Positions 1 through 9,431 of a stretch of DNA of 64,000 nt are shown in pieces. The translations under genes were made by a program, and so were the position numbers. This stretch comes from Candidatus Fredericiella danica. Its GTDB lineage: Bacteria > Chloroflexota > Anaerolineae > Caldilineales > Caldilineaceae. Each line of letters opens with the position of its first letter. Position 1 is the stretch's first letter. The notes under the pieces are model-generated. The model saw only the letters and a program-made list of their open reading frames with translations, was not told the DNA's origin and searched no databases. The stretch is taken from the NCBI GenBank assembly GCA_016713335.1, contig JADJPH010000031.1:1-64000 (forward strand), given 5' to 3'.

Positions 1-800
1 GACGAGATCCGCCGGATAGCACTGCCCGCCTGCGTGAGCACTTCCAAGCGCCCCGTAGGATGTCTTCTGGATACCAGTCACGTTGGCGTTGAGAACAAGG
101 CGAAGGCCGTGCTTTTCCAAATGGCGCTCGACGTAGCGCGCCATTTCGGGGTCCATCGGGGAAAGTACCTGATCACCCTCGCTGGAGCAGCGTCACCTGG
201 ATCCCAATGTGAATCAGGTTCTCGGCCATTTCAAGACCGATAAAGCCGCCACCAACCACGACCGCCCGCTTTGCCGGCATTACAGTCTGAAAGCCCGTAT
301 ATGCATCCATGCCCGACGGCAACGATACATGACCCTCGATCCACTCACGGATCGCTTTGGCGTCGGGCACGGTCCGTACGCGAAAACGCCGGGAAGATCG
401 ATGCCGGGAAGTTGTGGGCTGACCGGCGTTGCACCTGGAGATAGGACAAGTTTGTCATAGTGCTCGGTGGTCACCTCGCCAGTAGTGGTGTTGCGAAGAT
501 CTATGGTCTTTTTGTCTGGTGCGATTGCGATTGCTTCACAACGGGTGCGCACATCAATGGCAAACTGTTCACGGAAGGCGCGCTCATCTGCCACAAGGAG
601 ACTCGACTGCGTGCAATCACGCCACCAACATGGTACGGCAACCCACAGTTGGCGTAGGATACGCTCACGGTCCGCGTTCCACCATGAGGATTTCCCGCAT
701 TCTCATCCAACCGGCGCAACCGTGCCGCACACGAAGCGCCGCCGGCCACACCACCCACAATAATGACCCTCAATTTTGAAGTTCTTTCTTTGTTTTCCAT
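1..800 (-). pseudogene. CoA-disulfide reductase / NADH oxidase-like flavoprotein, partial and frame-broken
   Basis: Pyridine nucleotide-disulfide oxidoreductase of the CoA-disulfide reductase/NADH oxidase type, expected to be a cytoplasmic FAD enzyme that reduces a disulfide with NAD(P)H. ATG at 800 opens MENKERTSK, then the FAD-binding motif VIIVGGVAGGASCAARLRR and SYANCGLPY, whose Cys is the family's redox-active residue. The protein then continues in a second frame (about 594-400, TEHYDKLVLSPGATP) and a third (about 370-173, with the second dinucleotide motif VVVGGGFIGLEMAENL), and stays readable to base 1 (MDPEMARYVERHLEKHG). At least three frame changes fall within 800 bases, and the gene is also cut by the window edge. 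Family assignment is firm. Whether the breaks are real decay or sequence error cannot be decided here. CoA-disulfide reductase is favoured over plain NADH oxidase only by the ANCGLPY context. Confidence 0.8.
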
Positions 801-1029
801 GGTCGTTCCATTCTCAGCGGTCAGGATCGTGAAATTGAAGGTGCGAATTCCTTGCGATCTCAATCGGAAAGCGGACTCTTCCCGGGTGTGTCGATGTCTG
901 AACGCAAGTGTCAGCGGCAACACGCTGTGTGGCTTCAAGCATATTCCAGGGATTGGATATACGCATCACCATTTTCTGGTGATTGGGTGGCGACTTTCGA
1001 GGAACTCCGAGCCTGGCTGCGTCCCAACA

Positions 1030-1061
1030 GGCCATTGCGGTCAGGTTGCACCGCAATGGCC
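1030..1061 (-). terminator. Perfect 12-bp inverted repeat after the peptidase gene
   Basis: GGCCATTGCGGT and ACCGCAATGGCC are perfect complements around an 8-nt loop. The hairpin lies just past the expected stop of the M3 peptidase on the minus strand. No long T-run follows, so it may be a weak or factor-assisted terminator. Confidence 0.5.
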
Positions 1062-1114
1062 TATCGTGTTCAGAAAGTGGAATCGTGATGAACAAGTGGA
1101 ACAGTGCGTTGGTG

Positions 1115-2902
1115 CTAGGGCAGCGCTTTTCCAGCTTTTCTACATATTCGGCCAGCACCCCGAATGCGGTTTCAACCGGTGCCGGTGAACGCAGATCCAC
1201 CCCGGCGTTGCAGCGCATCGAGCGGGTCCAACGAACCGCCAGCGCTCAGGAACTCGATGGCGCGCCACCGCACCCTGCTTGCCGGCTAGAATCCCGTCAG
1301 CCAGCGCACGCGCCGGCGATCCCGGTGGCATATTGGTAGACGTAGAAATTCGAATAGAGATGGGTGGAAAATTGCGCCCAGGTGATCCCGGTCGCGCGAT
1401 CCATCGCCAGGTCGGCGCCGTATCCTTCGGCAAAAAGATCCGCCATCAGGTTGTTTAACACGTCTGCGGTCAACGCCTGCCCGCGCTCGGCGCGTTCGTG
1501 GATCTCCAACTCGAAGCGCGCCAGCGTCGGCATGATGAAGAAGTAGCGATGGAAGTTTGACATCGCCTCTTCGATCAAGCCGATCTGGAAATCCCGGTCC
1601 GTTTGGGTCCGGAGCAGATAGTCGCGCACCATGGCCTGGTTGAAGTTCGAAGCCACCTCGGCGGCAAAGAGCGTGTACCGGGCGTGAATCAGCGGTTGGG
1701 TCTTCCAACTGAAGTGGGAATGCAACGAATGGCCCAGTTCATGCGCCAACGTGCTCAGGCTGAAGAGGTCGTCGTTATAGCTCATCATGATAAAGGGGTG
1801 GGTGCCGGGTCCCCCAAAAGAGAATGCGCCCAGGCGCTTGCCCTTGTTGGGATAGATGTCCACCCACCGCTCTTCCAGGGCGCCACGGCGCAGCACGCTG
1901 GTATACTCGTCGCCAAGCGGCTGCAACGATCCAGTCCACCGCCTGCGGGTAGAGCGTTATCACTTTGGCATCCGCCAGCGGCGCCATTGATGTCATACTC
2001 GTGCAGGTATCCACCCCCAGACGCGGCGCCGCAACCGCCAGTAGCGGTGCCAGGTCGGCAGGTTTGCGGCGGAAGACCTCGATCAGGTTGTGAAAGACCG
2101 AGAGGGGGATTGGCAGGTGCGAGCGCCGCTTCCAGCGAGGAGCCATACCGGCGGACGCGCGCCTTAAAGACATCCTGCTTGATGCCCGTCGCCAGGGTAT
2201 TGGCCATCGTGCTCTTGAAGGCGAGGTGGGCGTCGGCGTAGCTTTCCCAGGCGGTCCGGCGCACCTCGCGATCTGCGTCGGCCAAGAGTGCGCCGAGCGA
2301 GCCGTGTCACCTCAAAGGTGCTGTCGCCGGCGGCGTTATGCGCCGGTTGGAAGGTCATTTCGCTGTTCGTGAGGCTGCCGTGCGTGGCATTGGCGGTGCG
2401 GAAAGGATCCTCCACCTGCCCCATCACTTCTTCCACCTCGGCCGAACGCACGTGCGGGGCCATGCGCTCCAGGTTGTCGAAGTAGTGGCCGTAGATGGCG
2501 AGGCGTGGGTTGGCGGTCTGCCAGGCGCGCAGGGTGGGAAAACCAAGCGCCATCATTTCGGGTTCGGCGAAAGCGACGGCGGCCTGCACTTCGGACGTCA
2601 GCGTACTCGCCTGACCGGTGCGTGCGGCCGCGGTCTGATTCGTGGTGTCTGTGCTGTAGTCGAGAAGGCGTACATGCCGACGCGTTTGTGCGTCGCGCAT
2701 CAGCCCCTGGTAGACATCCAGCCAATCGGCGAGCACGTCGGCGCTGTCGCCCAGCCGGCCTTGATAGGGCGTGCGGTCGCCAGCCGCTGTCTGATCTCGC
2801 TACCTGCGCCTCCCAATCGGCGGGTGTCGGAAAGATGCTGGCCAGGTCCCAGGTGTATTCGACTGGAATTTCAGAGCGGAGTGGAACAGAGACGGTGGAC
2901 AT
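1115..2902 (-). pseudogene. M3 family oligoendopeptidase (PepF-like), frame-broken
   Basis: Zinc metallopeptidase of family M3, which cleaves short peptides in the cytoplasm. ATG at 2902 gives MSTVSVPLRSEIPVEYTWDL, the usual PepF opening. Readable pieces follow in shifting frames: 2736 to about 2300 (ADWLDVYQGLMRDAQTRRHV), 2285 to about 2080, about 2100-1930, then a long clean piece from 1926 to 1297. That last piece holds the zinc motif HELGHSLHSHFSW near 1743-1705 and the downstream FAAEVASNFNQAMV region that supplies the third zinc ligand in this family. The last part (ETAFGVLAEYVEKLEK) is again in another frame; a one-base correction gives a TAG at 1117-1115. At least five frame changes. 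Total coding span, about 595 codons, matches the usual family length of about 600. The active-site block is intact, so sequence error is at least as likely as true inactivation. Confidence 0.88.
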
Positions 2903-3138
2903 AGAATGTGCCTGCTTTGTGAATGAAGGTTTGCCAGGGCGAGTGTAGAGTCGATCCGTATTGGTGTAGTATAGCTTATTGATTATTCTTCTCCTCTTTG
3001 TCCCCATCTCCTCGCCTCCCATTCTTGCCGCTTTGCTTTCGCAGATTTACACTGACGTCACCATCGAAATCCGCGGCCCCGGCTCCGAACGGCCGTTGCT
3101 CGCCTTTCCCAACGGCGGTCTTGCCACCACGAACACCG

Positions 3139-3351
3139 ATGACGCAGACGTTTGTCTTTGTACTTTTTAATTGCCTACCAGGTGTACTTGTCATCTTCTT
3201 TTCCGCAGGTATCGTCCGCTTCAACGTGCGAGTATATCCGCGGATCTACAGTTGGCCATCACAACAGTTTTGGGTCAATTTCTTGCGTCTCCTCGGCATG
3301 CTGTGGATTGCAAATGGGTTGTGGATACTGATGCATCCTAATGGATGGTAG
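3139..3351 (+). CDS. Small membrane protein, unknown function
   Basis: A 70-residue product starting MTQTFVFVLFNCLPGVLVIFF and ending WILMHPNGW. Two hydrophobic stretches (about residues 3-24 and 48-65) are joined by a basic, aromatic segment (RVYPRIYSWPSQQFW), the look of a two-pass membrane miniprotein. I do not recognise the family. The ATG at 3139 was chosen because the upstream in-frame extension is Pro/Ser-rich and unlike the rest. No clear ribosome binding site. It lies upstream of, and divergent from, the peptidase gene. Confidence 0.4.
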   Translation: MTQTFVFVLFNCLPGVLVIFFSAGIVRFNVRVYPRIYSWPSQQFWVNFLRLLGMLWIANGLWILMHPNGW

Positions 3352-3375
3352 CGCGTTAGAAACCAACGCCAACTT

Positions 3376-3579
3376 ATGAATCGCATCATATACCGCAATC
3401 TGTGGCATCTGCGATCTTTGGGCATAGTGCTCTTTTCTGCGACGATTGTCATCAGCTTGTACTACGGGATTTCGAGAAACGACCACCTATCCTTTTGCTT
3501 TCTGAAACCCTTCACGGTCATATTAGGGATTACCTACATTGGCATTGAAGGACAGAAGCCCCAAAGTCATCCTGGATGA
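3376..3579 (+). CDS. Possible small membrane ORF
   Basis: A 67-residue reading, MNRIIYRNLWHLRSLGIVLF and onward, with one clear hydrophobic segment (about residues 15-32) and a second weaker one. It begins 25 nt after the preceding small membrane ORF and could be its partner. No homology is recognised and the base composition is less GC-rich than its neighbours. Two overlapping frames downstream (3539-3841 and 3576-3848) are both open and cannot be told apart by eye. Confidence 0.25.
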   Translation: MNRIIYRNLWHLRSLGIVLFSATIVISLYYGISRNDHLSFCFLKPFTVILGITYIGIEGQKPQSHPG

Positions 3580-4055
3580 TGAAGGATCGGGAAAGAGGAA
3601 GCGAGATAAGACTCAACTGGCGGACATTCACGACAGTAAAGGTCATCTCCATTCCCGCGGCGGTGAGTATCACCTTGAACCGAAAGACGACGCCAAATAT
3701 CTTGCCGGCCTATCGCGGCAACGGGTTGCCCGACAAATCAACAAACGATTTTATGGCCAGCCTTTCAGCTTTTTGCCCACTGCCCTTGGCGCGTCCACCG
3801 AAAGAATCTATGCCGGAATCAAACGTCATCTCTCCGCTTGACCGCTAGAAAGAACACCATGTCTATTGATGGAAGAATTGCTGTACGGGCTATCGAACTG
3901 TGATGAAGAGCCGAATCGAGCTAACACCGTCAAACTAATTAGGGACACCGGCATCGCCGGTGTCCCTAAGGAAAATATTCGGCGGGGCGAACGGACACGG
4001 CGGGTTGGCCAGCAACACATTACATAACATGTGAAAGTAGTGAAAAAAGTGGTGA
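3580..4055. other. Gene-poor stretch with one palindromic repeat
   Basis: Short open frames exist on both strands but none has a recognisable motif, start signal or composition that supports it. The only clear structure is the dispersed palindrome listed separately at 3939-4004. Confidence 0.4.
3939..4004. repeat. Dispersed palindromic (REP-like) repeat, copy A
   Basis: TTAGGGACACCGGC and GCCGGTGTCCCTAA form a 14-bp perfect palindrome around ATC. It is followed by AATATTCGGCGGGGCGAACGG and GACACGG, the same element layout (in reverse) as copies at about 36.9 kb and 57.0 kb. The shared core is TAGGGACACCGGCATCGCC with a GAATATTC-type spacer. It is intergenic in all three places. Confidence 0.75.
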
Positions 4056-4056
4056 C

Positions 4057-5214
4057 ACCCACTGGGCAGGCGAAACGTCTGTGGAAACCTGTGCGATCAG
4101 GCGGCGGATAGTTTCTGGTTGCTGTTGATTGCGTCTCTTTCGATCACCGTGATGGTGACGCGTTTATCTGGAACTTACCGGCTACCCGCAGGTGGGGGAC
4201 AGCACCTACCATGTGGCGCACGTGTTGTGGGGCGGGCTGCTGCTCTTTGTAGCCGTTGCGCTGCCACTCTCGCTGGTAAACCGCTATGCGCTGTGGGCGT
4301 CTTCGATATTGGGTGGGATCGGCGCCGGGTTGTTTATTGACGAGGTCGGGAAATTCATCACGCAGAGCAACGATTACTTCTTTCCGCTGGCGTTTCCGAT
4401 CATCTATGGGTTTGTCTTGATCTGTGTGTGGACATACTGGCGGATTCGACGCACCCAACCGCGTGACACGCGCACGTTGCTCTATCATGCGCTTGAGGAT
4501 ATGAAACAGGTGCTCGATAACGACCTTGACCCATTTGAGCACCGGGAATTGTTGACCGAATTGAAGCTGGTGGTGGCCACTGCCACTGACCCCAACGACT
4601 TGCGGTTGGCGGAGTCGCTGCTGGCATTTGTCCAGTCGCGTGATCTGCGCATGGCGATCAAACCAAATAAGATCGAAGAATTTCTCGAAAGGATGCGGGG
4701 GGTGTTCGCCAGACGTCCCTCAAAGTTGGTGCTGAAGATCATCCTGGTGTTGGGTTTCGGTCTGATGTGCGTCAATGCTGTCGTAAAGCTTATCGGCCTG
4801 GTCAGCCTGGTGACGAGACAAGGACCGTTTTACGAGGCGTTCGCCGACTTTGCAGTGGTTAGTGGCAAATCGAGATACGTAGTGACTAACCAGACGCTCC
4901 TGATGACGACGCAATTTCTGGTCGTCGTGGTTGGCATACTTGCGCTAATTGCCGTGCTCTTGCTGCTTGTGGGTAAGGATACTTGGGGCGTTCGCATTGG
5001 TACGTTGGGTTGATCTTTCTCGTTGTGTATCGTGAACTTCCTGGTGTTTTACTTTGCGCAACTGTATGCGCTGGTTGAGGCGTTGGGCCAGGTGTTGCTA
5101 CTGATCGTTGTCGCGCTGTATCGATGGCGCTTCTTGGATGTGACGACCCGGCAGAAGGCGGTGCCGACCGAGGCCGGGGCGGGGATTGAAGCCTGGGACC
5201 GAGGTCCCGGCTAA
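4057..5214 (+). pseudogene. Polytopic membrane protein of unknown function, frame-broken
   Basis: An integral membrane protein. The long clean piece (4192-5013) reads STYHVAHVLWGGLLLFVAVA, then further hydrophobic segments, a roughly 90-residue cytosolic-looking region (DTRTLLYHALEDMKQVL and FLERMRGVF) and four more hydrophobic segments. Two frame changes are visible. Upstream, SFWLLLIASLSITVMVTR (another frame, about 4111-4160) leads into VYLELTGYPQVGD, which runs through the GTG at 4192, so 4192 is not the true start. Downstream, the frame from 5023 adds NFLVFYFAQLYALVEALGQ and ends in a TAA that lies inside a dispersed repeat. True start not determined; an in-frame stop at 4053 limits it. 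A rho-independent terminator follows. No function can be named. Confidence 0.65.
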
Positions 5215-5227
5215 AAGCTGAAGTCCA
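5194..5227 (-). repeat. Dispersed repeat, copy 1 (GTGGACTTCAGC ... CTCGGTC type)
   Basis: On the minus strand this reads GTGGACTTCAGC, then TAGCCGGGACCTCGGTCCC. The same layout occurs on the plus strand at 57185-57216 (GTGGACTTCAGCAGCTAGCC then GAGACCTCGGTC). Here it overlaps the 3-prime end and stop codon of the membrane protein gene, which suggests it landed in or generated the C-terminus. Confidence 0.6.
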
Positions 5228-5266
5228 CATAGGGAGAGTGTTACATAAATCAAGGTTTGGGGTGCG

Positions 5267-5291
5267 GGTCGCCAGTTGGCGACCTTTTTTT
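5267..5291 (+). terminator. Rho-independent terminator
   Basis: GGTCGCCA and TGGCGACC pair around GT and are followed by seven T residues. It ends the membrane protein gene at about 4.1-5.2 kb. Confidence 0.85.
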
Positions 5292-5307
5292 GTCCCGCCG
5301 CTCGAAT

Positions 5308-6649
5308 TTAGGGGGAGGCGGGCGGTGCGGTGAGCTGGCCGCGGCGCCAGTGCGCTAGTTTTTGCGGTTTTTGACCGGCCGCCAGGGAGTGGGCCACCCT
5401 GGTGTCCGCTGGGGATCCCGCTGAAGTTTGTGATTCGTGTGCAGCCCTGCTGTCGGGCCGGTAGCTGACCGCTTCAACTGCTGTCGGCTGGCGCCGCGTG
5501 CCGGTGACATTGCTCCTGCCTTTGGTCAGGATGGCCCAGCGCTTGAGATTGCAGGCCATGGCGGCCATCCGCGCCTGATAGTCAGCATTGCACACGCCGT
5601 AGCCGTTGGCATGGCGAGCGCCGTTATAGCGGCGGAAGGTCGCCTCGGGGTCCACGGTGCTCCCAGCACATAGCTGCCGCGTTCTTTGTCCGTGCAACGC
5701 CGGGCGGTTACGGCGTCACCCGGCCCGCCCGTTCGATGACAAAGTCATCGGTCAGCAGTTTGTGCCAGCTCCCACCCAGCGCCGCCGGGCGGCCGCTTCG
5801 ACGGTGCGGCCGGCGGTGAAATGGACCAGTTGCGCCTCGACTTGCTGGCGCAGCCTACCCGCAGCCACGACCATCCGCAGCCACGACCATCCGCAGTTCC
5901 AGGGCATCACGTTCCGCGTTGGGCAACCACTGTTGGCGCGGCGCATCGGGGCGGGCCAAAGAGGGTGGCGAGCAGCGTGGACCCCGCCAGCGCCGGGTGC
6001 AGGGCGTGCGCCGGTAGGCAAGTCACCGGGTGCGCCGGCTCCACCTGGGCCCAATAGAAGAGCACTTTGCGCCCGGCGTTGCGCAGTAGGGGCCGGGCGG
6101 CTCGCCGGCGCCGGGCGCGCCAGCATGGCATAGGTATCCCCACTTGGGCGTGGGCGGCGTCTTCCGGAAAATCCGCGGCGATTTGGCGCAGGATCTCATT
6201 GAAGAAACGCCGCGGCTGATGCTGCTTCACCCAGGCCTCAAAGCGCTGGAGCGTCACATAGCTGGGCGTTGGCGCATCGAACTGACCACCGGAACTGACC
6301 ACCGGAACTGACCACCGACAAACCACTGCAGCAGCGGCCTTTCCTTGAGCTCCGTACTGAGTTGGCGCAGTGACCAGTGGTTGAGATAGCGTACCAGCAG
6401 GGCCCGACACAACAGCTCCACGCTGTAGTCCGCCGCCTGGCCCCGTTGCCCGGCATAGCGCCGCTACGCCTGGCAGCCCTGCACCACCCTCGAAAAATCA
6501 AAGCGTTCGTGGACGCGCACCAATAGATGGTCGCCTGCCCGCGCCACTACCTGGGCAAAGCGATGCTTGCTCACCACTTGCCAGAATTCAGCGGGTTCAA
6601 GGTCGCAGTGGGAGATGACTTCGGTGGGCAGATCGGGCATACTTTTCAT
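5308..6649 (-). mobile_element. Decayed transposase gene, IS1182/IS5-like
   Basis: Pieces of one transposase follow each other in shifting frames from ATG 6649 (MKSMPDLPTEVISHCDLEPA) through SVELLCRALLVRYLNHWSLR, then FEAWVKQHQPRRFFNEILRQ at about 6230-6170, and a C-terminal block NGYGVCNADYQARMAAMACN with LKRWA at about 5600-5530. That C-terminal block resembles the end of DDE transposases of the IS1182 kind. At least four frame changes plus short internal duplications (a 13-base unit three times at about 6283-6320 and a 16-base unit twice at about 5860-5892) show decay. No matching terminal inverted repeats or target duplication were found by eye, so the element's outer ends are not defined. 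Exact IS family is uncertain. Confidence 0.7.
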
Positions 6650-7068
6650 CGGTGATGGCTGTGATAAGGTTTGGCTTAGATACCTTTTATCTTGTCACAA
6701 CCACTCACCATTGCTATTTTTTGCCCCAAACGATTTATGAATCACTCTCCCGCCGTGGACTCCAAGGCAAAGGCGCCGCCGTGCCAAAGCCTCCGTGAAA
6801 TCCGCGTAATCCACTAAATCCGTGACTCAGACGGCAAACGCCTTGGCCTTTGCTCGCCAGACGCTGCTTTACCTTCAGAAACTGGCGTTCCACTTGCATC
6901 TCTCACTCCTCTATCACCAGGGTCCGAGCCGATACGCCAGCACTTTCCCCCAGTCCACGCCATGTCATGGATACGCCATCCATCAAATCTCCCTACGGTT
7001 TCTTCACAATGTCTTCAAACTTGGGCGCTATCCTATGGCTATTGATGAGTAAGCAGTGATGAAGTTTC
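6650..7068. other. Intergenic stretch without a supported gene
   Basis: Lies between the transposase start and the secreted-protein gene. Near 6668-6703 an imperfect inverted pair (TGTGATAAGGT against ACCTTTTATCTTGTCACA) could be an element end or operator. Small ORFs at 6822-7059 look like noise. Confidence 0.4.
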
Positions 7069-7081
7069 AAGGAGATAGAAA

Positions 7082-7489
7082 ATGATTCGCAAGTTGATGG
7101 TTCCCGTATTCGCAGCGTTGGCGATGGTGATGGTGATGGGCACAACCGCATTTGCGGCAGATGCAACGGTCGCGCAGCCTGCGGTTGCTGGGCAGTGCGT
7201 CGATTTTGTCGATGCCGACGGTGACGGCGTGTGTGACAATGCCGGACAGCAACTTGGTCAGCGTAGTGGCGCTGTAAATGGCCAACGGGGTGGCCAGCAG
7301 GTTGGGCGCAGTGGGCAGCAGGCGGTGCGCGGTACAGGGCTTGGACAGAATGCCAATGGCGCATTTGTCGATGCCGACGGCGACGGCGTGTGTGACAACG
7401 TGGGGACGCAAGTACCGCTGCGCGACGGCACCGGCAACCAGAACCGCACCGGCAATGGCCAGCGCGGCGGGATGGGTGGACGGCCGTAA
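7082..7489 (+). CDS. Secreted protein with duplicated DxDxDG (calcium-loop) motifs
   Basis: A 135-residue exported protein. Residues 1-26 form a classical signal peptide (MIRKLMVPVFAALAMVMVMG, then TTAFAA with cleavage likely after AFAA). The mature part holds two near-identical loops, FVDADGDGVCDN (about residues 42 and 97), each matching the EF-hand/dockerin-like D-x-D-x-D-G Ca2+ motif and each with one Cys. They are joined by a Gln/Gly/Arg-rich linker and end in a Gly-rich tail. The repeat is also a DNA duplication. AAGGAG 7-9 bases upstream fixes the ATG, and a strong hairpin terminator follows, so it is a monocistronic unit. Calcium binding is inferred from the motif only. Function is unknown; cysteine pairing between loops or subunits is possible. 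Confidence 0.8.
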   Translation: MIRKLMVPVFAALAMVMVMGTTAFAADATVAQPAVAGQCVDFVDADGDGVCDNAGQQLGQRSGAVNGQRGGQQVGRSGQQAVRGTGLGQNANGAFVDADGDGVCDNVGTQVPLRDGTGNQNRTGNGQRGGMGGRP

Positions 7490-7522
7490 CCCGGTTTGAT
7501 GGCTCAATTCGATAAGAGATGC

Positions 7523-7557
7523 AACCGTGGAACGGCGCCTGCCGTTCCACGGTTTTG
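7523..7557 (+). terminator. Rho-independent terminator
   Basis: AACCGTGGAACGGC pairs perfectly with GCCGTTCCACGGTT around GCCT and runs into TTG-TTC. A 14-bp stem directly after the secreted-protein gene. Confidence 0.8.
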
Positions 7558-7559
7558 TT

Positions 7560-8105
7560 CAGGTGCATATGAGCATGGTTTGATTGACTACATCCAGGCT
7601 TATGCTAGATAACGCCGGTTGGATGGCTGTTTTCAACCGTAACGAAGCGGTTGAATCGGATAGACGGCGCCGGGCGGCGACACAGCGTGGTGACAATGGC
7701 CTGAACCATGAGTTGAAACCGGTTGGGGAGATGCACCCACCGGGCAGAGCAACGACCCGTCCCAACGTGTTTCAACACGTTTCCCATATCAGGCGCCGAA
7801 TTGCATTCGGTGCGCACATTCCGCCTGGCACGGCTTTACCTTCACTCCACCCGCGCAATTGCGGGATCCACTCCAACGTTGGTTGAACAAGATCCCGGCC
7901 TGGGCGAAGGAGGATCTCGCACCCCGGCAAGCGCCGCCAGGTCACGGGTAGGCGAAGCGGATTTGGCGCATGCCGGGGACGGCTCAGCACAGCCGTTGCA
8001 TTATCCATCAGGCATCAGGACCGTGCTCTCCCTTCTCTGGTTCCTTTCTCCGCTCAACCCCGTCATCGGATATACTGACCACACTGATACTCAACACCAC
8101 AATTC
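7560..8105. other. Intergenic stretch, no gene supported
   Basis: Contains several short self-complementary words (for example AACCGTAACGAAGCGGTT, GTGTTTCAACACG) but no convincing start signal or protein motif. ORFs at 7584-7886 and 7723-8220 have Arg/Pro-rich compositions typical of non-coding frames. Confidence 0.4.
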
Positions 8106-8120
8106 ATTGGAGGAACTCTC

Positions 8121-9269
8121 GTGTCGAAAGCGTCTCAGAAACGCATCGTCGTCCTTGGCGCCGGTCTGGTCGGCCGCGCGATGGCGCGCGATCTTGCGTT
8201 GGAATCCGACTTTCAGGTGACGGTCGCCGACCTCAACCCGCAAAACCTGGAACGTGTCGCGGCAAACGCCCCGGTGGCCACGCTTCAGGCAAACCTGCGC
8301 ACGCCTGGCGTGGTCGCCGAAATCGTCGAGAATGCCGACCTGGTGGTCGTCGGCGTCCCCGGTTTCATGGGGTACGAAACACTACGCCAGGTCATCGATG
8401 CCGGTAAAAACGTCGTCGACATCTCCTTCTTCCCCGAAGATCCGTTTGGCCTTGATGAACTGGCCCAGCAGCGCAACGTGACCGCCGTCGTCGATTGCGG
8501 TGTCGCCCCCGGGCTTTCCAATATTTTCGCCGGCTATGTCGCCGCCCAATTGGATGATGTGCAGAGCTATCTCTGTTACGTCGGTGGACTGCCGCACATC
8601 CGGCATTGGCCCTATGAATATAAGGTCGTGTTCTCCCCAATCGACGTCATCGAGGAATACACTCGCCCGGCCCGCTTCGTGGAATTTGGCCAGGAAATCG
8701 TGCGCTCAGCGCTTTCTGACATCGAACTTGTCAACCTCCCCGGTGTCGATACGCTGGAAGCGTTCAACACCGACGGGCTGCGCACCCTCCTGTACACGCT
8801 GCCGGCCCCCTTCAAGAAGGAAAAGACCCTGCGCTATCCGGGGCACGCCAACTTGATGGCAGTCTTCCGTGATAGTGGTTTCTTTGACACGGAACCGATC
8901 GCGGTCGACGGCCAGATGGTGCGACCGATCGCCGTGACGGCCAGCCTGCTCTTCGAGCATTGGCGGCTGCGCGAAGGGGAAGAAGACTATACGGTGCTCC
9001 GTGTGCAGATGGAGGGACAAAAAGACGGGCGCCATCTGCGCTACACCTACGATCTCCTTGACCACTTCGATGCGACCACGCAGACGACGGCCATGGCCCG
9101 CACGACCGGATACACGGCAACCATCGTCGCACGCCAGGTGGCGATGGGGTTGTTCAGCCAAAAAGGCATCTGCCCACCCGAATATGTTGGCCGGACCCCA
9201 GGCTGCTACGAGCACCTCATCGAGGAACTCGGCAACCGGAACATCCGCATCACGGAGATCATCGAATAA
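8121..9269 (+). CDS. Saccharopine dehydrogenase-like NAD(P)-dependent oxidoreductase
   Basis: A 382-residue enzyme of the saccharopine reductase/lysine 6-dehydrogenase superfamily, which interconverts amino-acid imines and secondary amines with NAD(P). The N-terminus carries a Rossmann fold: IVVLGAGLVGRAMARDLA (residues about 9-26), an acidic end of beta-2 (VADLNPQN), and ADLVVVGVPGFMG. FPEDPFGLDELAQ followed by VVDCGVAPGLSNI is the characteristic dehydrogenase block. The C-terminal half is the catalytic/dimerisation domain. The start is GTG at 8121, set by GGAGG about 9 bases upstream; an ATG further in would cut the Rossmann motif. Alone between a gene-poor region and a hairpin, so likely its own unit. 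Substrate is not evident; lysine or saccharopine are family precedents only. Confidence 0.85.
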   Translation: MSKASQKRIVVLGAGLVGRAMARDLALESDFQVTVADLNPQNLERVAANAPVATLQANLRTPGVVAEIVENADLVVVGVPGFMGYETLRQVIDAGKNVVDISFFPEDPFGLDELAQQRNVTAVVDCGVAPGLSNIFAGYVAAQLDDVQSYLCYVGGLPHIRHWPYEYKVVFSPIDVIEEYTRPARFVEFGQEIVRSALSDIELVNLPGVDTLEAFNTDGLRTLLYTLPAPFKKEKTLRYPGHANLMAVFRDSGFFDTEPIAVDGQMVRPIAVTASLLFEHWRLREGEEDYTVLRVQMEGQKDGRHLRYTYDLLDHFDATTQTTAMARTTGYTATIVARQVAMGLFSQKGICPPEYVGRTPGCYEHLIEELGNRNIRITEIIE

Positions 9270-9306
9270 CCAGGACTTTCCCACACACCTCGTGCTGTGC
9301 TTGCCA

Positions 9307-9333
9307 GCAGGCGCCGCTACAAGCGGCGCCTGC
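9307..9333 (+). terminator. 12-bp GC-rich hairpin after the oxidoreductase gene
   Basis: GCAGGCGCCGCT pairs with AGCGGCGCCTGC around ACA, 38 nt past the stop. No T-run follows, so termination strength is uncertain. Confidence 0.5.
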
Positions 9334-9431
9334 GACGAGCGCGAAACCAGATTTCTCCATAGGTTTTTCATAGTTCCACTTCCGCCAAACATGCTAATAT
9401 AGGATCATCAACGACAACCAGCGGAAGTGAT

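Noticed and set aside
7584..7886. 100-aa plus-strand ORF
   Set aside because: No start signal, no family resemblance, and full of short self-complementary words.
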